Assembly (NCBI GenBank): GCA_905234765.1
Contig: CAJOIF010000035.1
Span: 1 to 22,955 of the forward strand
DNA: 22,955 nt
Direction of reading: 5' to 3'
Origin: an uncultured Bacteroidales bacterium
GTDB taxonomy: Bacteria > Bacteroidota > Bacteroidia > Bacteroidales > F082
Of the stretch, positions 6,868-13,958 are shown piece by piece. The stretch's first letter is position 1, and each line of letters opens with the position of its first letter. The notes below the pieces were generated by a model, which saw only the letters and a list, made by a program, of their open reading frames with translations, was not told where the DNA came from and made no database searches. A program made the position numbers and the translations under genes.

Positions 6868-6875
6868 CAAAGGTA
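6868..6875 (-). promoter_or_regulatory. -7 promoter motif for Mrp
   Basis: On the minus strand TACCTTTG (6875 down to 6868), followed by CGGCG, fits TAnnTTTG. It ends 42 nt before the Mrp ATG. I find no good TTTG at the -33 spacing, where a tandem 14-mer repeat lies instead. Confidence 0.5.
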
Positions 6876-6881
6876 ATAAAT

Positions 6882-6914
6882 AGTTTAGAGTTGTGAGTTT
6901 AGAGCTGTGAGTTT
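6882..6914. repeat. 14-bp tandem repeat in the Mrp/CotH divergent region
   Basis: AGTTTAGAGTTGTG (6882-6895) is repeated as AGTTTAGAGCTGTG (6896-6909) with one change, followed by a partial third copy (6910-6914). It lies exactly where the -33 region of the Mrp promoter would be expected, just left of the CotH promoter. Confidence 0.7.
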
Positions 6915-6921
6915 TTTCTAA

Positions 6922-6951
6922 ATTGTGTTTTCGGGAATTGTATTATCTTTG
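6922..6951 (+). promoter_or_regulatory. Bacteroidota-type promoter for the CotH-like gene
   Basis: TATCTTTG at 6944-6951 (followed by CTCC) matches the -7 motif. ATTG at 6922-6925 is the -33 candidate with an 18-nt spacer. The motif ends 24 nt before the ATG at 6976, implying a short leader. Because it lies downstream of the ATG at 6925, that earlier start is unlikely. Confidence 0.65.
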
Positions 6952-6975
6952 CTCCTACTTAGGCAAGTATCCGTT

Positions 6976-8169
6976 ATGAAAAAGCGTTGTTTTTACCTCA
7001 TATTGCTCACGATTTTAGTGGGTTTTCTGTCGTCGTGCGAGCGGAAGGCGCGTCCGCTCCCGAACATCGACATCGTTTCTGAGACCATCCCTTGGGGCGA
7101 CAAGATTCCGTGCGTCATCGTCTATTCCGAAAACGGTGATATTTGGATGGAAAACGGCCGCGTGAAGTGTCATGGCGGTGCTTCTTGCGTCTTTCCCAAG
7201 GTTTCCCACACCTTCAAGATGGACCATAGCCTATCATTGGCGGGACTGCCGAAACAACGGTCTTACATCCTGAATGCCAACTACATAGACAAGTCGATGA
7301 TGCACCACAAGATTTGCTTCGACCTGTTCAGGGAGATGAATCCCTTGAAAAACCTTGCCGCCGAGTGCGCATACGTCACGGTCAGCCTAAACGGTTCATA
7401 CAACGGGCTTTATGTGCTCATGCAGAAACTCAATGCAGGCTCGCTCGGCCTCGACAAGACGGACAGTTTGGCCATGATTTTCAAAGACCCGCCGATTTTT
7501 TTCGGGGAGAACCGCTTGGAGCCGCGATGGGTGCAGGAGCCAGGCAACTATTTCCAACAGAACTATCCCGACATCGAAGACGAGGACTTGAACGGCTATC
7601 TTGAGGACGTCATGCAATTCATGATTCAAGCCGACGACAGCACCTTTGCTCGTGACATCGGCCGCATTTTCGACTTGGAGAACATCATCGACTGGCACCT
7701 GCTGCTCAAGTTCACCAACAACGGTGACGGGGTGATGAAGAACTTCTACCTTTACAAACGCGACAGCCACACTCCTTTCCGCATCGCCATTTGGGACTAC
7801 GACGACGCTTTTGGCCGTGACGGTGAAGGCGAACTGAAAATGACTGAAAGCCTGCCCAACTTCGAGCGGTGCCTCCTCCTGAACCGCTTGGAAAACAACC
7901 CCTTCCTCGACTACAACACGCAATTGAGGCAACGCTACAAAGCCTTGCGCGACAAGGGATTGTTCAGCAAAAAGAAGATAGAACACATGATTCGCGACAA
8001 CGACAGAAGCATCAAGGACTATGTTGAGCGCAACTTTGAGCGGTGGCCTGTCGACGGCATCGGCTATTACGACGCCTACCGCTACGAGGAAGAAACAGAG
8101 GTCATGCGCAAATATCTGGACATCCGCATCCCGCAGTTGGATGAGGAAATGGGCTACAAGTCACGCTGA
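6976..8169 (+). CDS. CotH-kinase family lipoprotein
   Basis: The 397-residue protein belongs to the CotH family, atypical protein kinases first known from Bacillus spore coats. Signature blocks are in order: a CHGGASCVFPK segment (65-75, where many relatives have RGNSS.GFPKK), LPKQRSYILNANYIDKS (91-107), SLNGSYNGLYVLMQKLN (137-153), the DWHLLLKFTNNGD helix (239-251) and the metal-binding WDYDDAFGRDG (273-283). The N-terminus is a lipoprotein signal (MKKRCFYLIL... LSSC, lipid cysteine 21), so it should be anchored in the envelope. I chose ATG 6976: the ATG at 6925 lies upstream of the promoter -7 motif and would bury the lipoprotein signal. The target is unknown and no CotB-like partner is nearby. 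It ends two bases from the stop of the convergent C10 protease, with no terminator between. Confidence 0.88.
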   Translation: MKKRCFYLILLTILVGFLSSCERKARPLPNIDIVSETIPWGDKIPCVIVYSENGDIWMENGRVKCHGGASCVFPKVSHTFKMDHSLSLAGLPKQRSYILNANYIDKSMMHHKICFDLFREMNPLKNLAAECAYVTVSLNGSYNGLYVLMQKLNAGSLGLDKTDSLAMIFKDPPIFFGENRLEPRWVQEPGNYFQQNYPDIEDEDLNGYLEDVMQFMIQADDSTFARDIGRIFDLENIIDWHLLLKFTNNGDGVMKNFYLYKRDSHTPFRIAIWDYDDAFGRDGEGELKMTESLPNFERCLLLNRLENNPFLDYNTQLRQRYKALRDKGLFSKKKIEHMIRDNDRSIKDYVERNFERWPVDGIGYYDAYRYEEETEVMRKYLDIRIPQLDEEMGYKSR

Positions 8170-8171
8170 CA

Positions 8172-10733
8172 TCAATGCGTCACGCTGAGGCGTTGGCTGA
8201 GCGTTCCGCTTTCCGTCTTAACGCGCAGCAGATACAATCCAGCCGCGACATCCTTCAGGTCAAGAGTGGTTGCTTCTCCCGAAACTTGCTTTTCCAACAC
8301 GCACTGTCCCAAGGCATTGTAGACCGCGACCTGTGTCATGTCTTCTGCCTCAATGGTCACAAAGCCTTTAGACGGATTGGGGTAGACTTTCACTTGGGTC
8401 TCGTTTTCGGCGACACTCGTGGGTGAATAGTAAACGTGCAGTTCGTAGACATTTGGATAATAGTGGCGGTTGGCTGGTGAGGAGGTGCAGTCCCATTCCT
8501 CGTAATAGGCCTTGAGACGGTAATAGTAGTCGTCTTCTTGCGACACTGTGTTGTCGGTATAGGAAGTAGCATTGGCTGCCAATGACTTGATACGTTCATA
8601 CTCGCCGTTCTCACCTGCTTTTCTATAGAGGAAATAACCTGTAAGGCCATCATGTGGCTGCGGTACTTGCCATTGCAGTTTGGGTTTGTGGTTGTTGGCA
8701 AATTCAAAGTCGAGGTCTCGGGGCGGATAGCAAGGCCCGACAGAAGCACACGACTCATTGGAGAACTGGCCGCTTTCGCCACCATCGCACAGCACACCGA
8801 CACGATAGCAATGACCTCCCAAGTTCACATTGTCGTCATAATACGAAGTCGCAGTACCAGTAGGAATCAGGCGATAAAGCAGTCCGTCGCGGTAGAGGTT
8901 GTAGCCATAGCCTTCGTTTTCAACAGCTTCCCAAGTGAGCAAAACCCCTTCTTCAGCGGTCGTAGCAACGAGGTTCTCCGGCACGCCGCACGAGAGGCTG
9001 CCGCCACAACTGTTGTTGGTCTCGAAGAAAATGCCCACCGGCAATTCATCGGACGAACCAGAGAAAGAGTAGACCGAATTGCCTTCCGAGTCCTTGATGA
9101 CGAAACCCATCTGACTGACCGACTCCTCGGGTGCCGTCCAGCCAAAGCTCAAATGACCCAAGGGCAAGGTGGGCTCAATCGACAAGCCACCTGAAGAAGT
9201 CATGGTGAACTGTGCCAACTCATGGCCTGTGGCATTGTAAATGGAGATATAACCGCCACGCCAGCCTTGGAACGAGGTGGTGGTCAACAGGATTTGCCAG
9301 TTGCAGGAAGGCCCGACTTGCACCTGCATGGCGTTGGCGTGCTTGCCGACACGACCATTGGCCACGGCATACACGGCATAGTGGTACACATCATAACGCG
9401 GCACATCGGCATCCTCGATTTCCATTGCTGCACCAGGTGTGGCATCGGTCAAGGTCTGAATAACTTCGTTATCGCGTAACACGACAATCTGCTCAATAGC
9501 TGAGAGGCTTGTCCCATCTAAAGTGGCGGTAGGGTTGGTCCAAGTGAGGCGTGTCTTAAGCTCAGTGTCGGAAACAGGTGTCACCACAAAGTTGGCAGGA
9601 GCCGAGGGGGTGCTGTTATACACCTGCTCAGGGACGAAGTTGAACATGGCATCAGCGGGATGGGTATAAGGTGCCTCATCGATGATGTACCAGCCGTTAC
9701 TGCTACCGCCCCAACCGAGGTTAAAGTGGAACATATCGTAGTCGTCGTAACCATCACACACAAAGGCATGACATCCACCGTCTTGACAGCCGCCATAGTA
9801 CATCGGCCAGCCCATGTCGAACTGCTCGCGCACCATGGTCTTCCATGTCTCCAGTTCATAGTTGTCGCGTCTCAATTGCACGATGGCATCGCAATAGTTG
9901 AAATAGGTGTGCATGGCACCAGGAATGGGAGCAGAGGCACCGCCACTGCCATCAGGTCCATAGCCCATATCGATGGTGACACCGCAGTGGAAACCCAAAG
10001 TGCCCGCAGCCATCATCTCTGCCTCAGAAGAGTTGTTATTCAATACGTTGGGCATATTATCCCAATCGTAGTTTGTGTTGCCGAAGTCAGCGCAAAGTTG
10101 TCCGTAGTCGTTATGGTAATAGCAGTGGCTACCGTTGCCCTTGGTAGGGGAAAACCAAAAGCGCATCAGTTGGGCCATAGCCGTGGCAAGGCAGCCCACA
10201 TAGGTATGACCACCCGGGCCTGCTGGGTCCTCAGGACAGCAGTAGTTGTATGGATAGTCTTGGTTCCACTTGGTTTGGCAGAAGTAACCTGTACTCCGAC
10301 CGCCGTTGCGCGATATGAGTTGACCCTGAGTGAGCACCGAGTTCCACTCTGCCGCCACCAAAGGCGTAGCTATGGCACTGCCCTTTGTACGCAAGCGACC
10401 AACGCTTTCTGCAATTCCATCAAGATAGTCTTGCAACGCAGGTGGAATGTTCGTCGCATCAAATGCCGACTCGTCGGAATAGCCGATGACGGGACGATAG
10501 GCATCATCGCCGGCGATAATGACAAAACTGTTAGAACCGAGGTTGAAAACAAAGAAAGCTTCGTTTTGCCCCGTGTAAACTAATTCAGGAATTGCCCTCT
10601 CAAGTACAAGTTGCTCTGTGGCAAGTTGTTGCGCTGCAATCTGAGCCAGATGCTTGTCAACGGGCTTGGATTGAAGGGATAGTGTGCCCAAAAACAGCAC
10701 AAGTATCAACAATACAGACTTTTTCATATCCAT
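8172..10733 (-). CDS. C10 family (streptopain-like) cysteine protease with T9SS sorting domain
   Basis: The 853-residue secreted cysteine endopeptidase resembles streptopain (SpeB) and prevotellin/interpain-type enzymes. After a signal peptide (about 1-22) comes the inhibitory propeptide (about 25-120; FFVFNLGSNSFVIIAGDD at 60-77). The catalytic domain carries the nucleophile in GGHTYVGCLATAMAQLM (Cys181) and the catalytic histidine in GCHAFVCDGYD (His322), then FNLGWGG. Both residues are intact. About 370-765 contains fibronectin-III-like domains, and the last 75 or so residues are a type A T9SS sorting domain (KVYPNPSKGFVTIEA ... GLYLLRVKT). It should be secreted as a zymogen and activated outside the cell. 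Two starts are possible, ATG 10733 (MDMKK) or ATG 10727 (MKKSV). It follows the L,D-transpeptidase stop by four bases and is surely co-transcribed. Confidence 0.93.
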   Translation of the reverse strand: MDMKKSVLLILVLFLGTLSLQSKPVDKHLAQIAAQQLATEQLVLERAIPELVYTGQNEAFFVFNLGSNSFVIIAGDDAYRPVIGYSDESAFDATNIPPALQDYLDGIAESVGRLRTKGSAIATPLVAAEWNSVLTQGQLISRNGGRSTGYFCQTKWNQDYPYNYCCPEDPAGPGGHTYVGCLATAMAQLMRFWFSPTKGNGSHCYYHNDYGQLCADFGNTNYDWDNMPNVLNNNSSEAEMMAAGTLGFHCGVTIDMGYGPDGSGGASAPIPGAMHTYFNYCDAIVQLRRDNYELETWKTMVREQFDMGWPMYYGGCQDGGCHAFVCDGYDDYDMFHFNLGWGGSSNGWYIIDEAPYTHPADAMFNFVPEQVYNSTPSAPANFVVTPVSDTELKTRLTWTNPTATLDGTSLSAIEQIVVLRDNEVIQTLTDATPGAAMEIEDADVPRYDVYHYAVYAVANGRVGKHANAMQVQVGPSCNWQILLTTTSFQGWRGGYISIYNATGHELAQFTMTSSGGLSIEPTLPLGHLSFGWTAPEESVSQMGFVIKDSEGNSVYSFSGSSDELPVGIFFETNNSCGGSLSCGVPENLVATTAEEGVLLTWEAVENEGYGYNLYRDGLLYRLIPTGTATSYYDDNVNLGGHCYRVGVLCDGGESGQFSNESCASVGPCYPPRDLDFEFANNHKPKLQWQVPQPHDGLTGYFLYRKAGENGEYERIKSLAANATSYTDNTVSQEDDYYYRLKAYYEEWDCTSSPANRHYYPNVYELHVYYSPTSVAENETQVKVYPNPSKGFVTIEAEDMTQVAVYNALGQCVLEKQVSGEATTLDLKDVAAGLYLLRVKTESGTLSQRLSVTH

Positions 10734-10737
10734 CGTA

Positions 10738-11355
10738 TTAATTTGTTGTCATTTCGTCGGGCAGGATGACGACTTTCATCCCGACAAAGGCGTATTTTTC
10801 CTTCAGACGGTCCAAATCGTCATTACGTAGGCGAATGCAGCCCTCGCTGCCGCGACCAGGCACCGAGTTCTCGTTGTTGGTGCTGCCGTGGATACCAATG
10901 CCCGAAAAGCCAGGGGTGGCGAGGCGCATAAACCAATTCCCATAAGACAGAATCTCGCCTCGACCATCGCCGAAGTCATGCGTCCACTTGGAGGCATCGG
11001 TGATTTGGGTGATGGAGAACGGCTTTTCAAAACCACTCTCTGGCGTACGCATATCGCCCTTCTTTTGCTTCTGGCCTTTGGCAAGACCCACACAGACAGG
11101 GTAGTAAGCACGACACAAGGTATCGTCCCCTACCGTCTCGCACACATATAAGCGGTATTCAGGCTTCGAGATGACGATGAAAGTGTTTCCTTTCACCGCC
11201 ACCTCAGGATCCATATTGAGTGTATCGTACAGCGTCGTACTCACCACAGTATCAGCCTCTATCTGGACAGGCGGTTCCGTTGTATCGGGCATATTATGGC
11301 AGGCGGTCATCGTCCACAATGCCGAAAGAAGGATGAAAAGGATCATGTTCTTCAT
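10738..11355 (-). CDS. L,D-transpeptidase (YkuD family) lipoprotein
   Basis: The 205-residue protein is an L,D-transpeptidase of the YkuD fold, a family that forms 3-3 cross-links in peptidoglycan or links proteins to it, acting in the periplasm. The active-site motif is complete: IHGSTN at 155-160 and GRGSEGCIRLRN (168-179), with nucleophile Cys173 and Arg175. The N-terminus MKNMILFILLSALWTMTAC reads as a lipoprotein signal with lipid Cys19, so it is probably anchored. I chose ATG 11355 rather than GTG 11379, because the GTG lies inside the promoter -7 motif (11379-11386) and would hide the signal. It is the first gene of a two-gene operon with the C10 protease, four bases apart; whether the pairing is functional is open. 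Confidence 0.9.
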   Translation of the reverse strand: MKNMILFILLSALWTMTACHNMPDTTEPPVQIEADTVVSTTLYDTLNMDPEVAVKGNTFIVISKPEYRLYVCETVGDDTLCRAYYPVCVGLAKGQKQKKGDMRTPESGFEKPFSITQITDASKWTHDFGDGRGEILSYGNWFMRLATPGFSGIGIHGSTNNENSVPGRGSEGCIRLRNDDLDRLKEKYAFVGMKVVILPDEMTTN

Positions 11356-11378
11356 CAGTTGGTGTTGTTTTCGAAGCA

Positions 11379-11386
11379 CAAAAATA
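11379..11386 (-). promoter_or_regulatory. -7 promoter motif for the L,D-transpeptidase/C10 operon
   Basis: TATTTTTG on the minus strand (11386 down to 11379) fits TAnnTTTG and ends 23 nt before the ATG at 11355. No clear TTTG is seen at the -33 spacing, which falls close to the end of the EamA gene. Confidence 0.5.
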
Positions 11387-11416
11387 GGAAAAAGTTTTGG
11401 AGTGTATCATTATTTG

Positions 11417-12325
11417 TTATTTCGGCTCCGCCGCCCGGCTCTGATTCACAATCCAAACGCCCGAAAAGACCAAGGCCATGGCCAGACACTTTTTCCAATT
11501 CAGGTGGTCAAGGCCGATAATGATACTGATGACGGTAGCAATGATGGGCTGCATATAGTTATACATGCTGACCAACGTGGGGCGTAGCCTTTTTTGCCCA
11601 ACGGGAATGAGGAAATAGGCGATAAACGTAGCGAAAACCACCACGTAGGCCACCTGCCACAATACCTTGCTTTCTATCTGGGCAAACGGTACGCTAAAGA
11701 AATGTTTTGCGTTGAAAGGCAAGGCCACCAACATGGAAAACAAGAACATCCATTTCATAAAGGTGACCACGTTGTATTTCGCAATCAACGGGCGGAAAAT
11801 TCCAAGGTACAAGGCAAAAGTGAGGCCATTGGCCACGGCCAGAACGATACCCAACGGCTTGGTCTCTGAAGCACCGCCGCCTAATCCCACCGAGTTGAAT
11901 ATCAAGAACAAAACGCCTGCCAGACTCACCAATACGCCACCGATTTTCTTGAAAGTGATGGGTTCCTTCAAAACGATGGCGGCCACAAACATGGTCATGA
12001 TGGGCGTGCAGGTGTTGGCGATGCTCAAATCGATGGAGGTCGTCATGGTGATGGCTTTCAGGAAGCTCATCTGGGTCAAGAAGAGGCCAAGCATGGACGC
12101 CACGAAAATCTGTAGCAGGTCTTTCAGCGGCACCTTTTCCTTGGGCATGAAAAGCGACAGCAGCCAAAACAAGAGGGTGGCTCCTGTCGCTCTCAAGAAA
12201 AACAAGTCCATGGGCGTCAACACGTTGGCGTTGGCAATGTTCTTGCAACAGACGATGTTGAGTCCAAAGATGCAGTAGGCACCAAAACACGCGAGGTGTC
12301 CGATGAGGGTGGACGGCTTATTCAA
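11417..12325 (-). CDS. EamA/DMT family transporter
   Basis: This is an inner-membrane transporter of the drug/metabolite superfamily with two EamA halves, about ten membrane helices. It starts GHLACFGAYCIFGLNIV and continues with FFLRATGATLLFWLL, a GLFLTQMSFLKAI helix, the inter-domain VAAIVLKEPIT and the second-half YMQPIIATVISIIIGLDHL. The substrate (metabolite or drug export) cannot be told. The start is uncertain. I favour TTG at 12325-12323, which overlaps the nitroreductase stop by eight bases and gives MNKPSTLIGH, 302 residues. An ATG at 12382 would give 321 residues but adds 19 basic residues encoded inside the conserved end of the nitroreductase gene. Either way the two genes overlap and should be translationally coupled. 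Confidence 0.88.
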   Translation of the reverse strand: MNKPSTLIGHLACFGAYCIFGLNIVCCKNIANANVLTPMDLFFLRATGATLLFWLLSLFMPKEKVPLKDLLQIFVASMLGLFLTQMSFLKAITMTTSIDLSIANTCTPIMTMFVAAIVLKEPITFKKIGGVLVSLAGVLFLIFNSVGLGGGASETKPLGIVLAVANGLTFALYLGIFRPLIAKYNVVTFMKWMFLFSMLVALPFNAKHFFSVPFAQIESKVLWQVAYVVVFATFIAYFLIPVGQKRLRPTLVSMYNYMQPIIATVISIIIGLDHLNWKKCLAMALVFSGVWIVNQSRAAEPK

Positions 12326-12956
12326 TCCAATAGACGTAATTCTCCTTGCGCGGCTTGGCTTCAGGATAGTCGCCGTCGACATAGCCGAGGATACAGTTGC
12401 CTATGCCGACATACTTGGTGTCATCAATGCCGAGCTCACGCAGAATGGCCTTGCCTTCCTGGGTCTCGAAGACCTCCTTGGCGCGGTGGATCCAGCACGA
12501 GCCGAGTCCTTTGGCATGGGCAGCGTTGAGCAGGTTGCCCATGACGAGCGAGCCGTCTTCCTTCCAAGTGAAAGCTGCCGTGGTGTCGGCCAAAACCACA
12601 AGTACGACGGGCGCACCATAGAACGGATCCCTATCGTTGTCAGGACCAAAGACGGCTCCATTGAGTTTGCTCAGCCTGTCGCGCACCTCACGGTTGGTAA
12701 CAGCCACGATGATGGGAGCTTGGCGGTTCATGCCCGTGGGGGCATAGGTGCCGGCCTCACAGATTTCCTCGATGACTTCCTTGGGCGGAATTTGGTCGGT
12801 GTAGCTGCGCACACTGCGGCGCGTCAGCAGGTCTTGCATGGTGGTGTTCATGACGGTTTCGTTTTTGTTTTCTTCATTGGTGGCCACTTCCTTGTTGCTG
12901 CACGAACTAAAGGCAGCGATGGTGGCCAAAGTAAGGACGAAAAACAGTTTCTTCAT
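12318..12956 (-). CDS. Nitroreductase family protein with a lipoprotein signal
   Basis: The 212-residue protein contains an FMN-dependent nitroreductase-fold domain (about 40-212). Visible are RRSVRSY (46-52, phosphate contact of FMN), APTGMNRQAP (72-81), GNLLNAAHAKGLGSCWI and GIGNCILGYVDGD near the C-terminus. Such enzymes reduce nitro compounds, quinones or related substrates with NAD(P)H. Unusually, the first 19 residues form a lipoprotein signal (MKKLFFVLTLATIAAFSSC, lipid Cys19) followed by a charged linker (20-39), which would place the enzyme in the periplasm, away from cytoplasmic NAD(P)H. ATG 12956 is supported by the promoter motif 21 nt upstream; the internal ATG at residue 36 would give a cytoplasmic form. 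It overlaps the EamA gene downstream. Confidence 0.88.
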   Translation of the reverse strand: MKKLFFVLTLATIAAFSSCSNKEVATNEENKNETVMNTTMQDLLTRRSVRSYTDQIPPKEVIEEICEAGTYAPTGMNRQAPIIVAVTNREVRDRLSKLNGAVFGPDNDRDPFYGAPVVLVVLADTTAAFTWKEDGSLVMGNLLNAAHAKGLGSCWIHRAKEVFETQEGKAILRELGIDDTKYVGIGNCILGYVDGDYPEAKPRKENYVYWIE

Positions 12957-12977
12957 ATTAAAGTGGATTGGAGCGGC

Positions 12978-12985
12978 AAAGGTAC
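12978..12985 (-). promoter_or_regulatory. -7 promoter motif for the nitroreductase/EamA operon
   Basis: TACCTTTG followed by CCGC on the minus strand (12985 down to 12978) fits TAnnTTTG and ends 21 nt before the nitroreductase ATG. No convincing -33 TTTG is seen. The region is shared with the divergent transporter gene, for which CAATTTTG (12999-13006, one mismatch to the motif) is a weak candidate on the plus strand. Confidence 0.5.
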
Positions 12986-13024
12986 GGATAAATTTCGCAA
13001 TTTTGCGGCCTCAAATCAATTTGA

Positions 13025-13927
13025 ATGCAAAAAATCAGAAGCTATATATTACCGATTGCCATTGTGTTGGGCTTGTTGCTGCATGAATATTGCGCCACTT
13101 TCAGTGTAGCAGTACCCTATCTCATCTTCTCCATCCTGTTGCTCACATTCTCAGCAGTGGATGTCCGAAAACTGAAGTTCAGCCCGATGTACATTTGGAT
13201 TCTTCTGTTTCAAATCGTGGTAAGCATCGGCACCTATGCTTTGATGAGGGTGTTGGGAGCCAGTCCCGTGCTGGCCGAAGGTGTGATGATGGCTTCACTA
13301 TGTCCTGTAGCAGCCTCAGTGGCAGTGGTAAGTTGCATGTTGGGAGCCGACCGACAGACGGTGACTTCTTTCTCCATCATCGGCAACTTGGTCATGTCGA
13401 TCGTGGCACCGGCCTATTTTACCCTCGTCGGTGCACAGCCTGAAATGACCTTCATGGCTTCGTTCCTGTCCATCCTGAAACGGATTGGTGTGGTAATCGG
13501 GTTACCGTTTTTCGTAGCCTTGGCCTTACAGTTGTGGCTCCCGAAAGTAAACGGTTTCTTGAGTCGCTATAAAGGTTTGTCGTTCTACCTATGGTCTATC
13601 GCACTGCTTTTCACCATCGGCCAGACCATCGATTTCATCTTCCTGCATGGCAGAGGCAACTGGAGCGTCATCTTCTGGCTCGCCGTGGCCTCACTTTTGT
13701 TTTGCGCCTTGCAGTTCGCCCTCGGCAAATGGATTGGCAGCAAATACGGTGACGTCATTGCAGGCGGCCAGTTGCTCGGACAGAAAAACACCGCTATGGG
13801 CATTTGGATGGCCAACCATTACTTACACCCTCTGGCTTCTGTGAGCATGGCCTTTTATGCCATCTTCCAAAACCTGTTCAACAGCTGGCAGATTTGGCGA
13901 TACAACAACAAAAAAGGTCGCTCATGA
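13025..13927 (+). CDS. Bile acid:sodium symporter (BASS) family transporter
   Basis: The 300-residue inner-membrane protein has about nine or ten hydrophobic helices and the layout of the BASS family. A first half includes VLAEGVMMASLCPVAASVAVV (83-103; small-residue-rich helix). The second half has the diagnostic GGQLLGQKNTAMGIWMA, the discontinuous helix that in relatives forms the sodium and substrate site. Family members carry bile acids, pyruvate, pantothenate or other organic anions with sodium; the substrate here is unknown. ATG 13025 is the natural start. It is divergent from the nitroreductase gene across 68 bp and convergent with the C25 protease. Its stop codon lies inside the terminator hairpin. 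Confidence 0.88.
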   Translation: MQKIRSYILPIAIVLGLLLHEYCATFSVAVPYLIFSILLLTFSAVDVRKLKFSPMYIWILLFQIVVSIGTYALMRVLGASPVLAEGVMMASLCPVAASVAVVSCMLGADRQTVTSFSIIGNLVMSIVAPAYFTLVGAQPEMTFMASFLSILKRIGVVIGLPFFVALALQLWLPKVNGFLSRYKGLSFYLWSIALLFTIGQTIDFIFLHGRGNWSVIFWLAVASLLFCALQFALGKWIGSKYGDVIAGGQLLGQKNTAMGIWMANHYLHPLASVSMAFYAIFQNLFNSWQIWRYNNKKGRS

Positions 13928-13938
13928 GCGACCTTTTT
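13911..13938. terminator. Bidirectional terminator overlapping the BASS stop codon
   Basis: A perfect palindrome runs from AAAAAGGTCGCTC (13911-13923) to GAGCGACCTTTTT (13926-13938). It includes the last codons and the TGA (13925-13927) of the transporter gene. T-tracts on both strands let it also end the convergent C25 protease transcript, whose stop is at 13959. Confidence 0.92.
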
Positions 13939-13958
13939 ACATTTGACTTAATTTGGGC

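Noticed and set aside
6925..6975. Upstream ATG for the CotH-like protein
   Set aside because: It lies upstream of the TATCTTTG promoter motif and would place residues before the lipoprotein signal.
9660..10583. Plus-strand ORF (307 codons) opposite the C10 protease
   Set aside because: It is the complement of conserved catalytic regions and has no start signal or recognisable domain.
13725..13860. Possible mobile-element or prophage gene content anywhere in the window
   Set aside because: No transposase, integrase, phage structural gene or toxin-antitoxin pair could be recognised; this segment encodes the conserved BASS motif and is an ordinary transporter gene.
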